DNA of 64,000 bases from NCBI GenBank assembly GCA_946894095.1, contig OX335642.1, positions 5,529,021 to 5,593,020 of the forward strand, written 5' to 3'. Within the stretch, counting starts at the first letter, position 1, and every line of letters begins with the position of its first letter. This stretch comes from Incurvaria masculella (taxonomy: Eukaryota; Arthropoda; Insecta; Lepidoptera; Incurvariidae). Made by a program: the position numbers and the translations under genes. Below the pieces are notes generated by a model. It had not been told where the DNA came from, ran no database searches, and was given only the letters and a program-made list of their open reading frames with translations. Below are positions 54,381-64,000 of this stretch, in pieces.

Positions 54381-55059
54381 GGCCTGGCTTATGCCATATG
54401 CCGCCCTAAACATCAAAAAAGACTTTGTTACAACGTAACTACTATAACTGTAAACTAGAATCCATTTTAAATAAATCATGAAATTTAAAAAATGGCGTCG
54501 CGCCACCATCTATAGTTACGCCCAATTAGTACGTTTTCTTTTGGCCTGACATTTATTTCAAATAACTAAAATTTTATATTGCTTGGTACTTATCGAGATA
54601 GTTAAATTAAACTAGTTTTTTGCCTTGCGGACCAAACCATGAACACGACGACAACACAAATACCTAGAAATTCTTACAAATTGCGTATTCAGCCCTCGTT
54701 CGTACAGACAGGGTTTGGTTATTGCTCCTGGATATAACGCTCACCATCCACCTATGCATGGCGAGGTTTCAAAAAAAACGAAAGTAAAAAAAACTAGTTC
54801 ACAGAAGTTGTTTGCAGAAACGATACAAAAAAGCAATAGTTGCTTTATTCGTCTAACAACGGTATAAAATAGCTAGCTGCTCTCAAAAAATATGTGCTTT
54901 ACTGCTTTAGCACAGTTAAAATTCAGTCATTTATGGTAAATTATTTCTCATTACTATTAATATATTACGGTTAGTATCTATTAATGTGCCAAAACAGTTA
55001 GTATTAAACAGTTATTTTAAACGATTGAACAGTACCGCATGGTGAAAATAACACGTGTG
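54381..55059. other. Non-coding stretch, nothing recognised
   Basis: AT-rich. The first 100 bases may be the 3' part of the preceding relic, since AAATAAATCATGAAATTTAA near 54470 resembles a tail. Confidence 0.35.
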
Positions 55060-55065
55060 ACAGTT

Positions 55066-55096
55066 TTTTTATTTATTTATTTATTTATTTATTTAA
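55066..55096 (-). repeat. (AAAT)n tail of the LINE
   Basis: About six tandem AAAT units on the minus strand mark the 3' end of the element. Confidence 0.85.
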
Positions 55097-55474
55097 TAGT
55101 TCATTAACACCGTTTAGTATGAGAACATTTCAATCACAATTCAATTTCAAACAATACATTGAACAATAAAATAATTCAACATCACACATTAATCATATAT
55201 ACAATTCAACATTTCTTAAAAAGTACAGGGAAGTTAGAATCATCATAAGTGCAGCTCAAATATTAGAAATAAAAAAATAATTTGTAATTTAAAAAAAAAA
55301 AAAAAAACCATAAAATTATTAACATATCCGTTTCATAGAATTGATTGGGAACAATTTCAAAATTTAGAATCAAATCACTGAGTAGGTATAGTTCAAATAA
55401 TAAAATAGGCAAAATAAAAGTATTCAAGAAAACTCATTTTAATGATTTTAACTTACGTAGGTTTCAAAAACTGT

Positions 55475-56809
55475 TCATTTACTAGCCATGTTAAAGAAAT
55501 CATTAAGCGTATAAAATGAGTTTCTTATCAAAAAATCCTTCAGCTCTCGCTCAAACGACTTGGTATTTTCAATGGTCTTCATTTCGTTTGGCAATTTATT
55601 GAACATCTTAACCGATAGTGAGTTAAAACTGTTTGCCTTGAGTTTTGTTCTAGCTGGTGGAACTGATAGCTTTAATCTATCTCTTAATACATATTTATTT
55701 TGTTGATCTCCTTGTTTAACTATATTATTTATGTTTTTATGGGTATTTGTACATAATTGAAAAATATACATACAAGTTACGGTAAGAATTTTGTGTTCTC
55801 TAAAAATTGGTTTGCATGTTTCGTCCCATTTCGAAAAAGTGATTATTCTGAGTGCCTTTTTTTGTAATTTAAGTATTTTAGTTATTTCTCTACTTCCTCC
55901 CCACACTTCCAAGCTATATCGCAGAATTGACTCAAAGTATGCAAAATATACAGTTTTTAATGTTTCTATGTTTGTGTATTTTCTTATAGTTTTTAGTGCA
56001 TAGCAGGCGTTAGCAAGTTTTTTTGATACTTTTTCTATTTGTGATTTCCAGTTTAGATTGCTTTCGACTATGACTCCTAGAAATGTTATTTTGTCCACTT
56101 TTTTAAAAGGAAAGTTCTCTATTTCTTCATCTTCTACTGTTTTATTTTTCATTTTATAAATCATATGTTGGCTCTTATCTTTATTTAATTTCAAGTTATT
56201 GTGGTAAAACCAATTCGACAATTCGTTTAATGTTATGTTCATATTCTTAAACAAATCGTGAGTTGTGTTTCCGTGTACAGTGCAACTAGTATCATCCGCA
56301 AATAAATATGCATCACTCTTAGTGAGTTGATTGGGAAGATCATTTATATACACTAAGAACAATAAGGGACCCAACACTGACCCTTGTGGAACACCATATT
56401 GTATTGTTTCTTTGTCGGACTGTACCTGTATTCTAGTTCCATTTTTAGTATAACTACTAATTTCAACGTATTGTTGTCTGTTTGTCAAGTATGATCTGAG
56501 CAAGTTCAGTGGCGGTCCTCGAACACCGTAATATTCCAGTTTTTTCAATAGTATGGAGTGATTTACGCAATCAAAGGCTTTGCTCAGATCACAGAATAGA
56601 CCAGCACATTTCTTTTTATCATCCAACCTATCTATTATATTTCCTACAAGTTCTTTTATAGTTTTTGTTGTTGATTTATCTTTTCTATATGCGTTTTGTT
56701 TGCTAGTCAAAATATTATTCTTTTCAAAAAAACACATCAATTTTCTGGCTATGATTTTTTCAAATATTTTAGTAATGGGTGATAGTATTGAGATTGGCCT
56801 ATAGTTAGA
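55475..56809 (-). CDS. Reverse transcriptase, partial ORF2 of a non-LTR element
   Basis: The open frame begins at the truncation point with SNYRPISILSPITKIFEKI, the opening block of the polymerase. All later blocks follow without a stop. Numbered from the in-frame TTG at 56740, they are GLFCDLSKAFDCVNHSILL (catalytic Asp at 51), GVPQGSVLGPLLF at 116-128, LFADD at 146-150 (catalytic Asp pair), LKLNKDKSQHM and FLGVIVESNLNW. The C-terminal region has RYSLEVWGG, LQKKALRIIT and FNKLPNEM. The enzyme of the parent element copies its RNA at a nicked chromosomal site. No native start, endonuclease or ORF1 is present, so this is a remnant, though a young one because the frame is intact for more than 440 codons. 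Clade (Jockey, CR1 or a relative) is judged by eye. Confidence 0.88.
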   Translation of the reverse strand, partial: SNYRPISILSPITKIFEKIIARKLMCFFEKNNILTSKQNAYRKDKSTTKTIKELVGNIIDRLDDKKKCAGLFCDLSKAFDCVNHSILLKKLEYYGVRGPPLNLLRSYLTNRQQYVEISSYTKNGTRIQVQSDKETIQYGVPQGSVLGPLLFLVYINDLPNQLTKSDAYLFADDTSCTVHGNTTHDLFKNMNITLNELSNWFYHNNLKLNKDKSQHMIYKMKNKTVEDEEIENFPFKKVDKITFLGVIVESNLNWKSQIEKVSKKLANACYALKTIRKYTNIETLKTVYFAYFESILRYSLEVWGGSREITKILKLQKKALRIITFSKWDETCKPIFREHKILTVTCMYIFQLCTNTHKNINNIVKQGDQQNKYVLRDRLKLSVPPARTKLKANSFNSLSVKMFNKLPNEMKTIENTKSFERELKDFLIRNSFYTLNDFFNMASK

Positions 56810-56816
56810 TACAGTT

Positions 56817-57465
56817 CAAATGATTTTAAAACAGTTATCTTACCTGAAAATTAGGCGTGCAACTATCCAGTTTCAAGAGGTACAGGAATTTTAACAGATT
56901 GGACAGTACCTTTTCACTAAATATAAGATGTAAGTAAGAATAGAAAAAATACGAAAGCTGAAAACAATTTTCACATAGTTAGGGAAACAATAAGAGAAAC
57001 AGTTATCGCACAAAGTTAAAAAAAAACAATTATATATACAACAATAATAAAATAAATATACAGAAATAATTAATGTCTAAGGCTAACTGTTTTCACTCAG
57101 TTAGAGTAACCGTTACTTAGTTGGCTCTATTTTAACGTTTTATAAAACGATTGATATTGTTGGAATTACGGTAAGATTTACTGATATTTTTTTGGCTGTG
57201 CTATTAAAATAAAACCGGTAACCGTTAAATACTGAAATATGTTTGGCCACAACATCCATGCATACTTTTGTATTTATTATTCAAAAAATATGTAGAGTTT
57301 CACAAATATAACAACATATTATATCGGGTAAATGGTGATCGTGGTGATCGATTTTTTTTGAATGACGAAACACTAGAGCATATAAACTATGCTAAGCATT
57401 TAAAATGACATGATTGGTGCCTCGAATTCCCTTTCATTATTCTGGATTGTATACAGCCTTTATGT
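56817..57465. other. Non-coding AT-rich stretch
   Basis: No gene is recognised. Blocks such as AACAGATTGGACAGTACC recall AACGATTGAACAGTACC at about 55019, left of the LINE. TAACCGTTA-type text recurs at 57107 and 57226. Confidence 0.4.
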
Positions 57466-57733
57466 TAGCCTTGGTAGCCCAGCGGCGTGACGCCCTGCTG
57501 TTCGATAATGAAGGTAAAGTAACACTGGGCGCTGTCAGGTTCCGGATGGGTGACTGTTGTGACTGTAACTAGGTGGTAGGGTTGATCCCGCCCGGTTTAT
57601 CTGGTATCATAGCCATGAATTAAAGATGGTCTAATGGCACCTGTGGTGTGTTGTGTGCGTGTGTGCCTATAGAATGACAGAGTGTGTGGTATTAGTCATC
57701 TATGTCCAGCTATAAAGAGTTATAAAAAATAGG
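57466..57733 (+). repeat. Diverged SINE with 5S-like head
   Basis: The head reads CCTTGGTAGCCCAGCGGCG, then a lengthened middle and CGCTGTCAGGTTCCGGATGG then GTGACT. The GTGGTTCGGATTCC block is lost and the body resumes at ACTAGGTGGTAGGGTTGATC. It ends CATCTATGTCCAGC and an A-rich run. Much of the body's second half is deleted. Confidence 0.65.
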
Positions 57734-58385
57734 ACCTTTGTGCAATATCTACTAATAAGTAATTTAATGATTATTTGAACAGTTTCTTGGAATACGAAGT
57801 TATTTATTTACACAAAGAATACCAACCATTTGACAATATTAAAGCGAAACATACTATTCGTGTCTTGATAGTATTAACAAATACATTTTATTAATTATAT
57901 TTGTAATAGATAAAATTAATCTTATATTATTTACTGTAATTTATGATGAGTTGATACAATAATAAACATTCAAGAATATGAATTAATAACAATAGATGAA
58001 TATTTTGAATGTATCTTTGAAGAAGGTTTTGGCACAAACAAAATAAAAATGCATCTTGCTTGAATAAATATTCTACAATCATATAAAATGAAATTTTAAG
58101 AATAAAATATGCATTAGTGGACGGTTAACCTTAGCGAAACAATGTGAGATACTATATTATGCCAATACCTATGTTTCATTTTTTTCTATCGCCCCATAAG
58201 TTACGTACCTATAACTGTATGTTTATAATTCCTTTTTGGAGTTACAAAAACAGATCGGTAACATCGTTTTCATCTAGAAATGGGTTCTTTTTAGAGCCAA
58301 CAATAACGAAAGTATTAATAAAGTGAACGGATCAGTTTAGTCCCAGCTTGCGTACTTGGATTCGAAACAGCGTTGTGAGGTGTGT
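57734..58385. other. Non-coding AT-rich stretch
   Basis: Nothing is recognised. Confidence 0.4.
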
Positions 58386-58399
58386 CCGATCAACGAACC

Positions 58400-58585
58400 C
58401 AAGGTATCCCAGAATTTAGAGACACTCCAACTCCGTACACATTTATGGTAGGTTATCTATCCTGTACTATCGTCTGTACTACGGAGAATGCTCTTTCGAG
58501 CTGCATAACGCTAATCACATTCCACCATCGCACATCTCGCGAAAGGCAGGAAAAACACCCTTGCACCCATAAGAACCAACCAATC
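58400..58585 (+). pseudogene. Decayed non-LTR reverse-transcriptase C-terminal segment
   Basis: The frame contains CTTENALSSCITLI followed by TFHHRTSRERQEKHPCTHKN. I remember a (C/G)xEELxxLIP, F(H/Y)HRT(S/A)RxRxxxHP order from the region just before the C-terminal block of lepidopteran Jockey-like ORF2 proteins. The piece at 54158 starts at the HP point of the same architecture. Heavily decayed; a SINE follows directly. Confidence 0.48.
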
Positions 58586-58589
58586 CTAA

Positions 58590-58828
58590 GGTTGGTGGAT
58601 CTTGGGAAACACGGACAACTTACATTCACCTACAAACTGTCACCTAGTAGAGGCAGGGACCTGGATTTTACATGGATCTCGAACCATGGAACAGCTCGCA
58701 CTCGTAAACAAATGCACGTGTCAACTCAGAAAGAGACAGAAAGTGGTGCCTAAATGGAGAGGGGATTTGAACCCAGACCTCTGGGATAGAAAGCAAGTCC
58801 ACTCGCCCCTTAGCCACGACCCGCTTGC
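58590..58828 (-). repeat. tRNA-headed SINE, tail half missing
   Basis: AAACACGGACAACTTACATT, GTCACCTAGTAGAGGCAGGG and CCATGGAACAGCTCGCAC lead to a minus-strand B box GGTTCAAATCC and a weak A box (GTGGCTAAGGGG). The 3' tail is missing, and about 80 bases between the ACGG and CACCTAG blocks are deleted. Confidence 0.72.
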
Positions 58829-59045
58829 CTCATCGAAACGAAAGAAGTTTACCCCTTCGGGAAGCGGTGTTAACATAATAGTCGTCCATATGTCAGAATA
58901 TATGAACCACTGTAGAAAAAGGAAGGAGAAGTTGTATGCGGTCGATATCTCGTCCACGCCATATGGTCAAAGTGACCATATACTTTTATGGGAATCCGGC
59001 GGCGAGTCGTATGCTGCACAGTCGAAACATCGCTACATGCGCTCT
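58829..59045. other. Spacer, nothing recognised
   Basis: Balanced composition with no recognisable coding sequence. Confidence 0.35.
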
Positions 59046-59281
59046 AAAAACAGGCCATGTGCGAGTCGGACTCGCCCCGAAGGGTTCCGTACCATTGTTT
59101 TTTATTTTTGAATTTACATATTTGTTATTATAGAGGCAAAATTAATACGCACTGTGTGACCATTTCAGCTGCCTACCTATTACGGTTCATGAGCCTGTCT
59201 GTCACATGCCTGTGACAGACGGACAGCGGAGGCTTAGTAATAGGGTTCAGTTTTCACCCTTTGGGTGCGGTACCCTTAAAT
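59046..59281 (+). repeat. Hairpin-ended repeat, (ACGG)n reduced
   Basis: A plus-oriented copy of the family at 31584: CAGGCCATGTGCGAGTCGGA then CTCGC, GAAGGGTTCCGTACCATTG, ATTACGGTTCATGAG, a single ACGGAC unit, ACAGCGGAGGCTTAGTAATA, and a damaged 3' hairpin (GGGTTCAGT against GCGGTACCC). The middle AT-rich part and the tetranucleotide tract are shortened. Confidence 0.82.
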
Positions 59282-59605
59282 GCGCCAAGTCAGTTCCCAC
59301 CCACACAAACCCTTCTCCCCGTCGGCGACTATGTTTACACGTGGCATGGACGTTTAAGTCGCATTGGTTAGTTATTGAAAATTGGAGACAGCGGGTCTCA
59401 TAGCAGGCGCGTTAGATGGCATATCTCCTTCCTTTTTTTATTTATGTAATAAACTAATGAATACATAACTTTGCCTTCAAATCCCAAACGCATTTCACTC
59501 GCATGCTCGGTCTGCCGTGTAACAGGGTAACTGAAGGATTCCGCATTTTCTTGCGCGAGGGCGCGGAGGGTAGAAAATATTCCGCGAAAAATCCGTCCTT
59601 TTAAT

Positions 59606-59623
59606 GGGGGGGGGGGGGGGGGG
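59606..59623 (+). repeat. Run of 18 G
   Basis: Eighteen consecutive G bases. Such a run can form quadruplex structures and is a common place for sequencing or assembly length errors. Confidence 0.92.
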
Positions 59624-60009
59624 TATCGAGGAACATTTTCATTGTTGGGACGCATGTAGCCTACTTCGTGAGGAATACATCAGCGTTTCCGGGTAATTTG
59701 CGATAAATCGAAAAGTCAGTACCTATATCAAGAAGCTTAGGTGGTTTTTTTCCAATTTTCATTACACTTTGTAGTTTATTGTTTATTGACGTCGTTTATT
59801 CATCATGGATAGGCACACTGCATTCGGATTTGCCACATTTTATCATTAGCCAATTTACAGCAAAGAAGAACTGGCAAAAAACGTTACCGGGTTAATTCAA
59901 AATCCCCTTAGTCCACAAAGACAGGTACATACAAAAAAATATATATAAATTCACACCAATCAAAAAATTCATACTATATGCAACAGTTGGTGTAAAATAT
60001 ATGTTTATT

Positions 60010-60686
60010 AACCGACATCAAAAAAGGAGGAGGTTATCAATTCGTCTGTGTTTTTTTTTTTTTATGTTTGTTACCTCATAACTTTTGCCTGGGTGAACCG
60101 ATTTAGATGATTATTTTTTTAAATGATAGCTAGTGCTTCCCAAGTGGTCCCATTTTAATTTGGTTAAGTTCTGACAATGATATCCATGAGAAAATCATAA
60201 AAGTCTTAAATTAGTATTAAGATGTGCGCGACAAATGGACGAATAGCTCAATATAACGCCAACCGATTTCGGTGATTCTTTTTTTATTGGAAAGGACGTG
60301 TACAAATTAGTAAGTGTACTTCAGATTCACTAAAATAAACAAATAAAAAAAAATTAACAAAAAAAATAACCGACTTCAAAGAAAAAGCACTAAAAAGTAA
60401 AAAATAATTTCCATTTTTGTAGTTACGATTTCTGTTATTTTTTGAGTCGGTGTCAGCCAAGGTTAGGTTAGGTTAGGTTAGGTGAGGTTAGGTTAGGTTC
60501 TCTTGATTGGCGCAGCGCGTGCCCGGCTGACGCCGACTCAAAAAATAACAGAAATAAATAACTACAATAAAAAAAAAGAGAAAAAAAAAATATTCCGACG
60601 AATTGAGAACCTCCTCCTTTTTTTCGAAGTCGGTTAAAAATGGAAATTATTTTTTACTTTTAAGTGCTTTTTCTTTGAAGTCGGTT
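60010..60686. mobile_element. Compound inverted-repeat insertion
   Basis: Segment A (60010-60045, AACCGACATCAAAAAAGGAG) has its inverted copy at 60595-60635. Segment B (60368-60418, AACCGACTTCAAAGAAAAAG) has its inverted copy at 60636-60686. Segment C (60417-60458, GTAGTTACGATTTCTG and GAGTCGGTGTCAGCC) has its inverted copy at 60524-60569. The order A-B-C-C'-A'-B' is not simple nesting. Both A and B start AACCGAC(A/T)TC. The text from 60010 to about 60310 is a repeat I recall as common in Lepidoptera (CCTCATAACTTTTGCCTGG, GTGGTCCCATTTTAATTTGG). Nothing is encoded, so these are probably overlapping non-autonomous DNA elements. Confidence 0.72.
60461..60499 (+). repeat. Interstitial (TTAGG)n
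   Basis: Seven to eight units of GGTTA, one mutated to GGTGA, i.e. the insect telomere motif TTAGG. It sits at the centre of the inverted structure, between C and C', not at a chromosome end. Confidence 0.9.
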
Positions 60687-60835
60687 TTTTTTGTAAACAT
60701 TTTTTTTTTTGCAAATACATTTAACATGTTGCCAATTCGAGCAGGCCAATCCTCACAAACAGCACCCGTTCACGAGCATCACACCGGCTCCAACCATCTT
60801 TGGATGACTGCGTTGTTTTTGCAAAATACATATAA

Positions 60836-61244
60836 GGAACGTATTGTCTAGATTATAAAAGTGGAACTGAAGCGATACATTTGTTGGGTGACGGAATCGT
60901 TTAGCTAATTCAGCAGTGGACAAGTAATTCGAACGTGGCAGGTTTGTATGTCTGTTTTAGTCTAATGTCCAAAGTAAATTTTCTTCAGCCTATATATTAA
61001 AATATCCTTCCTTCCGATAACTCCATAACATTTGGAATTGTATGAACAGATATTTTAAATAAATATCTAGTCATTGGAAGGAAGCCCGAAAATTGCTGCT
61101 GATAAATACATTCTATAGATAGTGTATGAAGCGTACGTAATGAAAACCACACACAATTCCCGGAGAGGGGTACGAAATGTATGAATAAGGTTGAGAATAC
61201 ATTAATATATGTGATATATCTGCAGCCATTATGTGTATGGTTAG
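60836..61244. other. Non-coding stretch, nothing recognised
   Basis: A 109-codon minus-strand frame (60997-61326) overlaps the next relic on the opposite strand and shows no domain. Confidence 0.35.
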
Positions 61245-61430
61245 ATGGAGTCTCAACTAAAGTCACAGGCCCTGTATAAATACCATAATTTGTTTTTGTC
61301 AACAAAAAAGTCAGTAAAAGCTTCAAAGAACTTCATTCCCAATAGTTTTAGATTTTATAATAAATTGACTTCCGAAATTATAATATTGCGTCTTAATCAA
61401 TTTAAAAATGAATTTAAAATCTGTACTTGA
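61245..61430 (+). pseudogene. C-terminal end of non-LTR reverse transcriptase
   Basis: The frame reads KKSVKASKNFIPNSFRFYNK, then LTSEI and LNQFKNEFKICT before TGA. It matches the S-(V/F)RFYNKL(P/T) block at the end of ORF2 seen at 42520, but on the other strand and from a different copy. An RTE-like scrap (TCTGCAGTACCCAGTTCCGC) follows at 61444. Confidence 0.5.
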
Positions 61431-62879
61431 TGGTAAAGAATATCTGCAGTACCCAGTTCCGCTCAAGACGATATCGAAAAGAGTTTTTTTTTTCGGGATA
61501 AAAGTAATCTTAATTATTTGAACCCAAGCGTTCTTCTTTCTTACTCCTTTATCACTTAATCACAAGATCCTTCGGTCTTTCAATTTCCACCGATCTTAAG
61601 GGTACAGTTCCATAAAAGCTCAGAGAACATTAGCGTGGCACCGAGTCGTATAATGGGAGCGGCAATTCCCCGCGCTGAAAGCAAGGTGTATTTACTCACT
61701 GTACCGCCGAGGCGTCGGGGAACTATTCGATAAATAATTCAGAGATTCGAGAAATGGGGCACCCATTCCGGGAACACTTCTCTCGAGTGAGACGCCACTC
61801 TAAGAACGTATCTCGCAACCGGATTATCTCTCATCGAGCCTTTCGAGCGATGTAATATGTATTAATAGGAATATTTTTACGCTAGCCTCATTACATGCAT
61901 ACAACACACTTGGATTCGTTAACATTTTTAATTTTTCTCCCGTTTCGATTGCCGAAAAGATGGGCGCAGAAAAACCAACAAGACACTTCGCCGGGTTTCA
62001 CATTTGTTTTTTGATAGATACTTACAAACTAGTTTAAATTGGTTGATAAATGACTACTTCTCAAAAATATAATGTGGACATTAGAGATTTATTTCTTTAC
62101 TTTGTGTGTATTTGCTTCACGGTATATTCCTACATACCGATCACATTCGTTGGAATATCAAATAGAAACTTCAATTATTTGTTTATTAGTTTGCTAGTTA
62201 CTTAGTGAGTTAGCTATAAGATAAAGAAATATATTACACAGGGTCATTTCATATTTCATATTCCGGTATAAATGTATGGCAGAATTGTTTCACCCCTCAG
62301 CCGGACGGGCCGACCCCAGTACAGAGTAGGTGAGCATAAAAAACACGATCTTGTGTTATGTATGTGTAACAAAAAAGTGTCATACATCCTATCAAATAAA
62401 TAAAGATACTTCACAATGTGCAAAGCGAGTAGCTTATCGCGCCCAAATATACTGCGGCTTAATCGAATGTGTTCGTTCCGGAATAACCCCTCCCGTCGGC
62501 CCGAGGGTCATTTCTTATTGCACTCGCAATCTGTTTAATCTATTCTGTAGAACCCTGCAGTCCAAGAGTATAGGTTCTATAATCGATTCTATAACACAAA
62601 TACTTTGTATTTTGTAATAGCTCAGGGGCGCATCCCCCGCGCCCTAATGCCAGAGGTCATCGATTTTTATCCTCGCCGCGTTCACACTTTCACAGGGGCT
62701 GCGGAAACCATGCCGGCCAACCTGGTGCTTCTTCACACCATGTTTGAAGGATCTGAGGTTTATCTTTGGAGGAAAAACCTCGGCAGGAAGTCCGTGTCAT
62801 AGTTTACCGACCTTTTGGATACAGGACCTAGAGGATAAGTTGGTGCTTATATTGGGGATTCCATTTTAGACATTCACCC
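61431..62879. other. Non-coding stretch
   Basis: The part 61600-61860 is balanced, CpG-containing and unique-looking. At 61890-62000, TTGGATTCGTTAACATTTTT and ACTTCGCCGGGTTT faintly recall the family at 59775. At 62617-62802 a 65-codon plus-strand frame has balanced composition (IPRALMPEVIDFYPRR) but no family I know. Confidence 0.4.
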
Positions 62880-63075
62880 GAGCAGAGCTGCTCAACTTTC
62901 AAACTGCATAGGAAAATTTGCCTGAAAATTTAATCAAAATCGGTCACGACGCCGTTATTAAATTTTGGACATTCACCCTAGCGGAGCTTCTATGCTTCCA
63001 AACTGCACTGAATACTGTCTGAAAATTTCATTCAAATCTGTCACGCCGTTTTGCAGTCAACTGGAAACATACACA
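62870..63075 (+). repeat. Diverged tandem duplication, RTE-like wording
   Basis: GACATTCACCCGAGCAGAGC with CTTTCAAACTGCATAGGAAA recurs about 108 bases later as GACATTCACCCTAGCGGAGC with CTTCCAAACTGCACTGAATA. Each is followed by CTGAAAATTT(A/C)AT and a TCGGTCACG- or TCTGTCACG-type block. Phrases of this type are common in RTE-related 3' regions. Confidence 0.55.
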
Positions 63076-63134
63076 CATACCCATATCCCTACACATATAT
63101 GATTGTATGTATATAGAAGATATATTTATTACTA

Positions 63135-63263
63135 GCCCCTGTTTTCACCACCTCCAGCTACCTGAAATCCGAAAGTTAACTTTCGGTTACATTGCAAATT
63201 TATATGGTGTAACCGAAAGATAACTTTTAAGATTTTTGTAGCTGGAGGTGGTGGAACCGGGCG
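63135..63263. mobile_element. 129-bp MITE
   Basis: The ends are complementary over nearly their whole length: GTTTTCACCACCTCCAGCTA on the left against GGTTCCACCACCTCCAGCTA reversed from the right. The pairing continues to CTTTCGGTTACA in both arms. TA lies directly outside each end (63133-63134 and 63264-63265), suggesting a TA-targeting superfamily such as Tc1/mariner or PIF. No coding capacity. Confidence 0.75.
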
Positions 63264-63265
63264 TA

Positions 63266-64000
63266 GGGTAACCAAATTGTATCTCATCACAGAAAGAAAG
63301 GATGATATTAACAAATTCAGTGAGTTCAAATCTCTAATTTTGCCTGAATTTAGTCCCAAATTATCCCAAAATGTCTATAAAACAGGCGAAAGCGAGCGAG
63401 GGAAGGTAATCCTTTATTATAATAGCCGACAATGAAGGTCCTTATTGGTTCTATTAGATAATCTGGATATCTACACGCGTGCGGGCTCAGCGCCAGCTCG
63501 GCGAGTTTCGTGATGTTGGTACACGCTGATTGAGCACACGAACGGAGGGCTCGAATCATCCCTATTTTAGGTAGCTGAAAATAAAATTGCCGAAATAGAT
63601 ACGTTAAGCCAACACGAAAAGAACGATGTGACGTTCTGAATTCAAAGGCAATGAGAAGTTTTGGAAAAAAATAAGAAAAGAGTTTACTTCTTGTACCATT
63701 AAAAAGGTTTGGTACAATTTAATACAAATTAACACAAAAGTTTCAAAATTAACTTATAAAGTAGTAATAAGTTACAAAATTAAGTTTGAAGGGGTAACTT
63801 ATGCGTCCGTCCATCCATATATCTAAAATCTATAACAAATCAAATTGAAACCTGATGATTTTAAAAAAATTATGGATACGACACTATCGTTATCTAATTG
63901 ATTTGAAACGATACAAAGACATCTGATATTGAAGCAATGTAATCAAATTTTGAAAATAATCATAATAACAATAATAATCAGACATTCGGCGGGATCAGGA
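63266..64000. other. Non-coding stretch to window end
   Basis: 63360-63600 is balanced. 63600-64000 is AT-rich. No gene or repeat is recognised. Confidence 0.4.

Larger units (their letters stand above)
55066..56810 (-). mobile_element. 5'-truncated non-LTR retrotransposon (Jockey/CR1-like)
   Basis: On the minus strand it runs from within the reverse-transcriptase gene (56810) through the stop codon at 55475 and a 400-base AT-rich 3' region to repeated AAAT units (55066-55096). ACAGTT occurs immediately outside both ends (55060-55065 and 56811-56816), a plausible 6-base target duplication. 5' truncation inside ORF2 plus a simple-sequence tail is the usual outcome of target-primed reverse transcription. 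ORF1 and the endonuclease are absent, so it cannot move by itself. Confidence 0.82.
59775..60835 (-). repeat. Non-LTR 3'-end family, copy 3, split by insertion
   Basis: The left part (59775-60009) matches 41625-41890 (CACTGCATTCGGATTTGCCA, AGAAGAACTGGC, ATATGCAACAGTT). The right part (60711-60835) matches 41895-42010 (GCAAATACATTTAACATGTT, CAATTCGAGCAGGCCAATCC, AGCACCCGTTCACGAGCATC). In the other copies these are continuous, so the material between is an insertion. Confidence 0.65.

Noticed and set aside
58602..59111. A 169-residue protein
   Set aside because: The frame runs through a minus-oriented SINE, its spacer and into a second repeat, so it is accidental.
60461..60499. A true telomere or chromosome end
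   Set aside because: There are only seven to eight units, one mutated, at the centre of an inverted repeat with DNA on both sides.

Overview
This window looks like repeat-rich, non-genic DNA from an insect nuclear genome, most likely a moth or butterfly. It is AT-rich and has no operons, no long host open reading frames and no convincing host exon. The lepidopteran assignment is inference. It rests on dispersed repeats I recognise as typical of that order, an internal block of the insect telomere motif TTAGG, and a mariner whose transposase resembles the cecropia subfamily. I recognise no rRNA genes, functional tRNA genes or CRISPR arrays.

The only full-length protein-coding gene I can support is a mariner transposase (10798-11835, minus) inside an almost textbook element (10610-12014) with matching ends, a TA target duplication and all catalytic aspartates. 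A second long reading frame (55475-56809, minus) is the reverse transcriptase of a 5'-truncated non-LTR retrotransposon. Shorter reverse-transcriptase relics lie at about 2941, 39367, 42520, 54158, 58400 and 61245.

Much of the window is made of dispersed non-coding repeats. The commonest is a SINE of about 400 bp with more than 25 full or partial copies. It comes with two interchangeable heads on one shared body: a tRNA-type head with A and B boxes, and a head combining an A-box-like start with a segment resembling the 5S rRNA internal promoter. A second family of about 330 bp has six copies, with a hairpin at each end and an internal (ACGG)n tract. Others are a family of about 300 bp (18045, 44205, 45625, 50942), a pair at 17610 and 21055, a non-LTR 3'-end family (21500, 41548, 59775) and a family at 6974, 24545, 28863 and 34225.

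Several palindromic or inverted-repeat structures stand out. They are a near-perfect 197-bp-arm palindrome at 23132-23551 flanked by an 11-bp direct repeat, a hAT-like element at 30261-30955 with a long internal inverted repeat, a compound inverted structure with TTAGG repeats at 60010-60686, and smaller elements at 7416, 52081 and 63135. Nested insertions at 39163 and 60010 give relative ages.

Stretches such as 3512-4327, 12630-13470, 14400-15790, 22430-22620, 24010-24300, 25370-25600, 31910-32240 and 61600-61860 look unique and less AT-rich. They may hold regulatory DNA, but the sequence alone does not show this.
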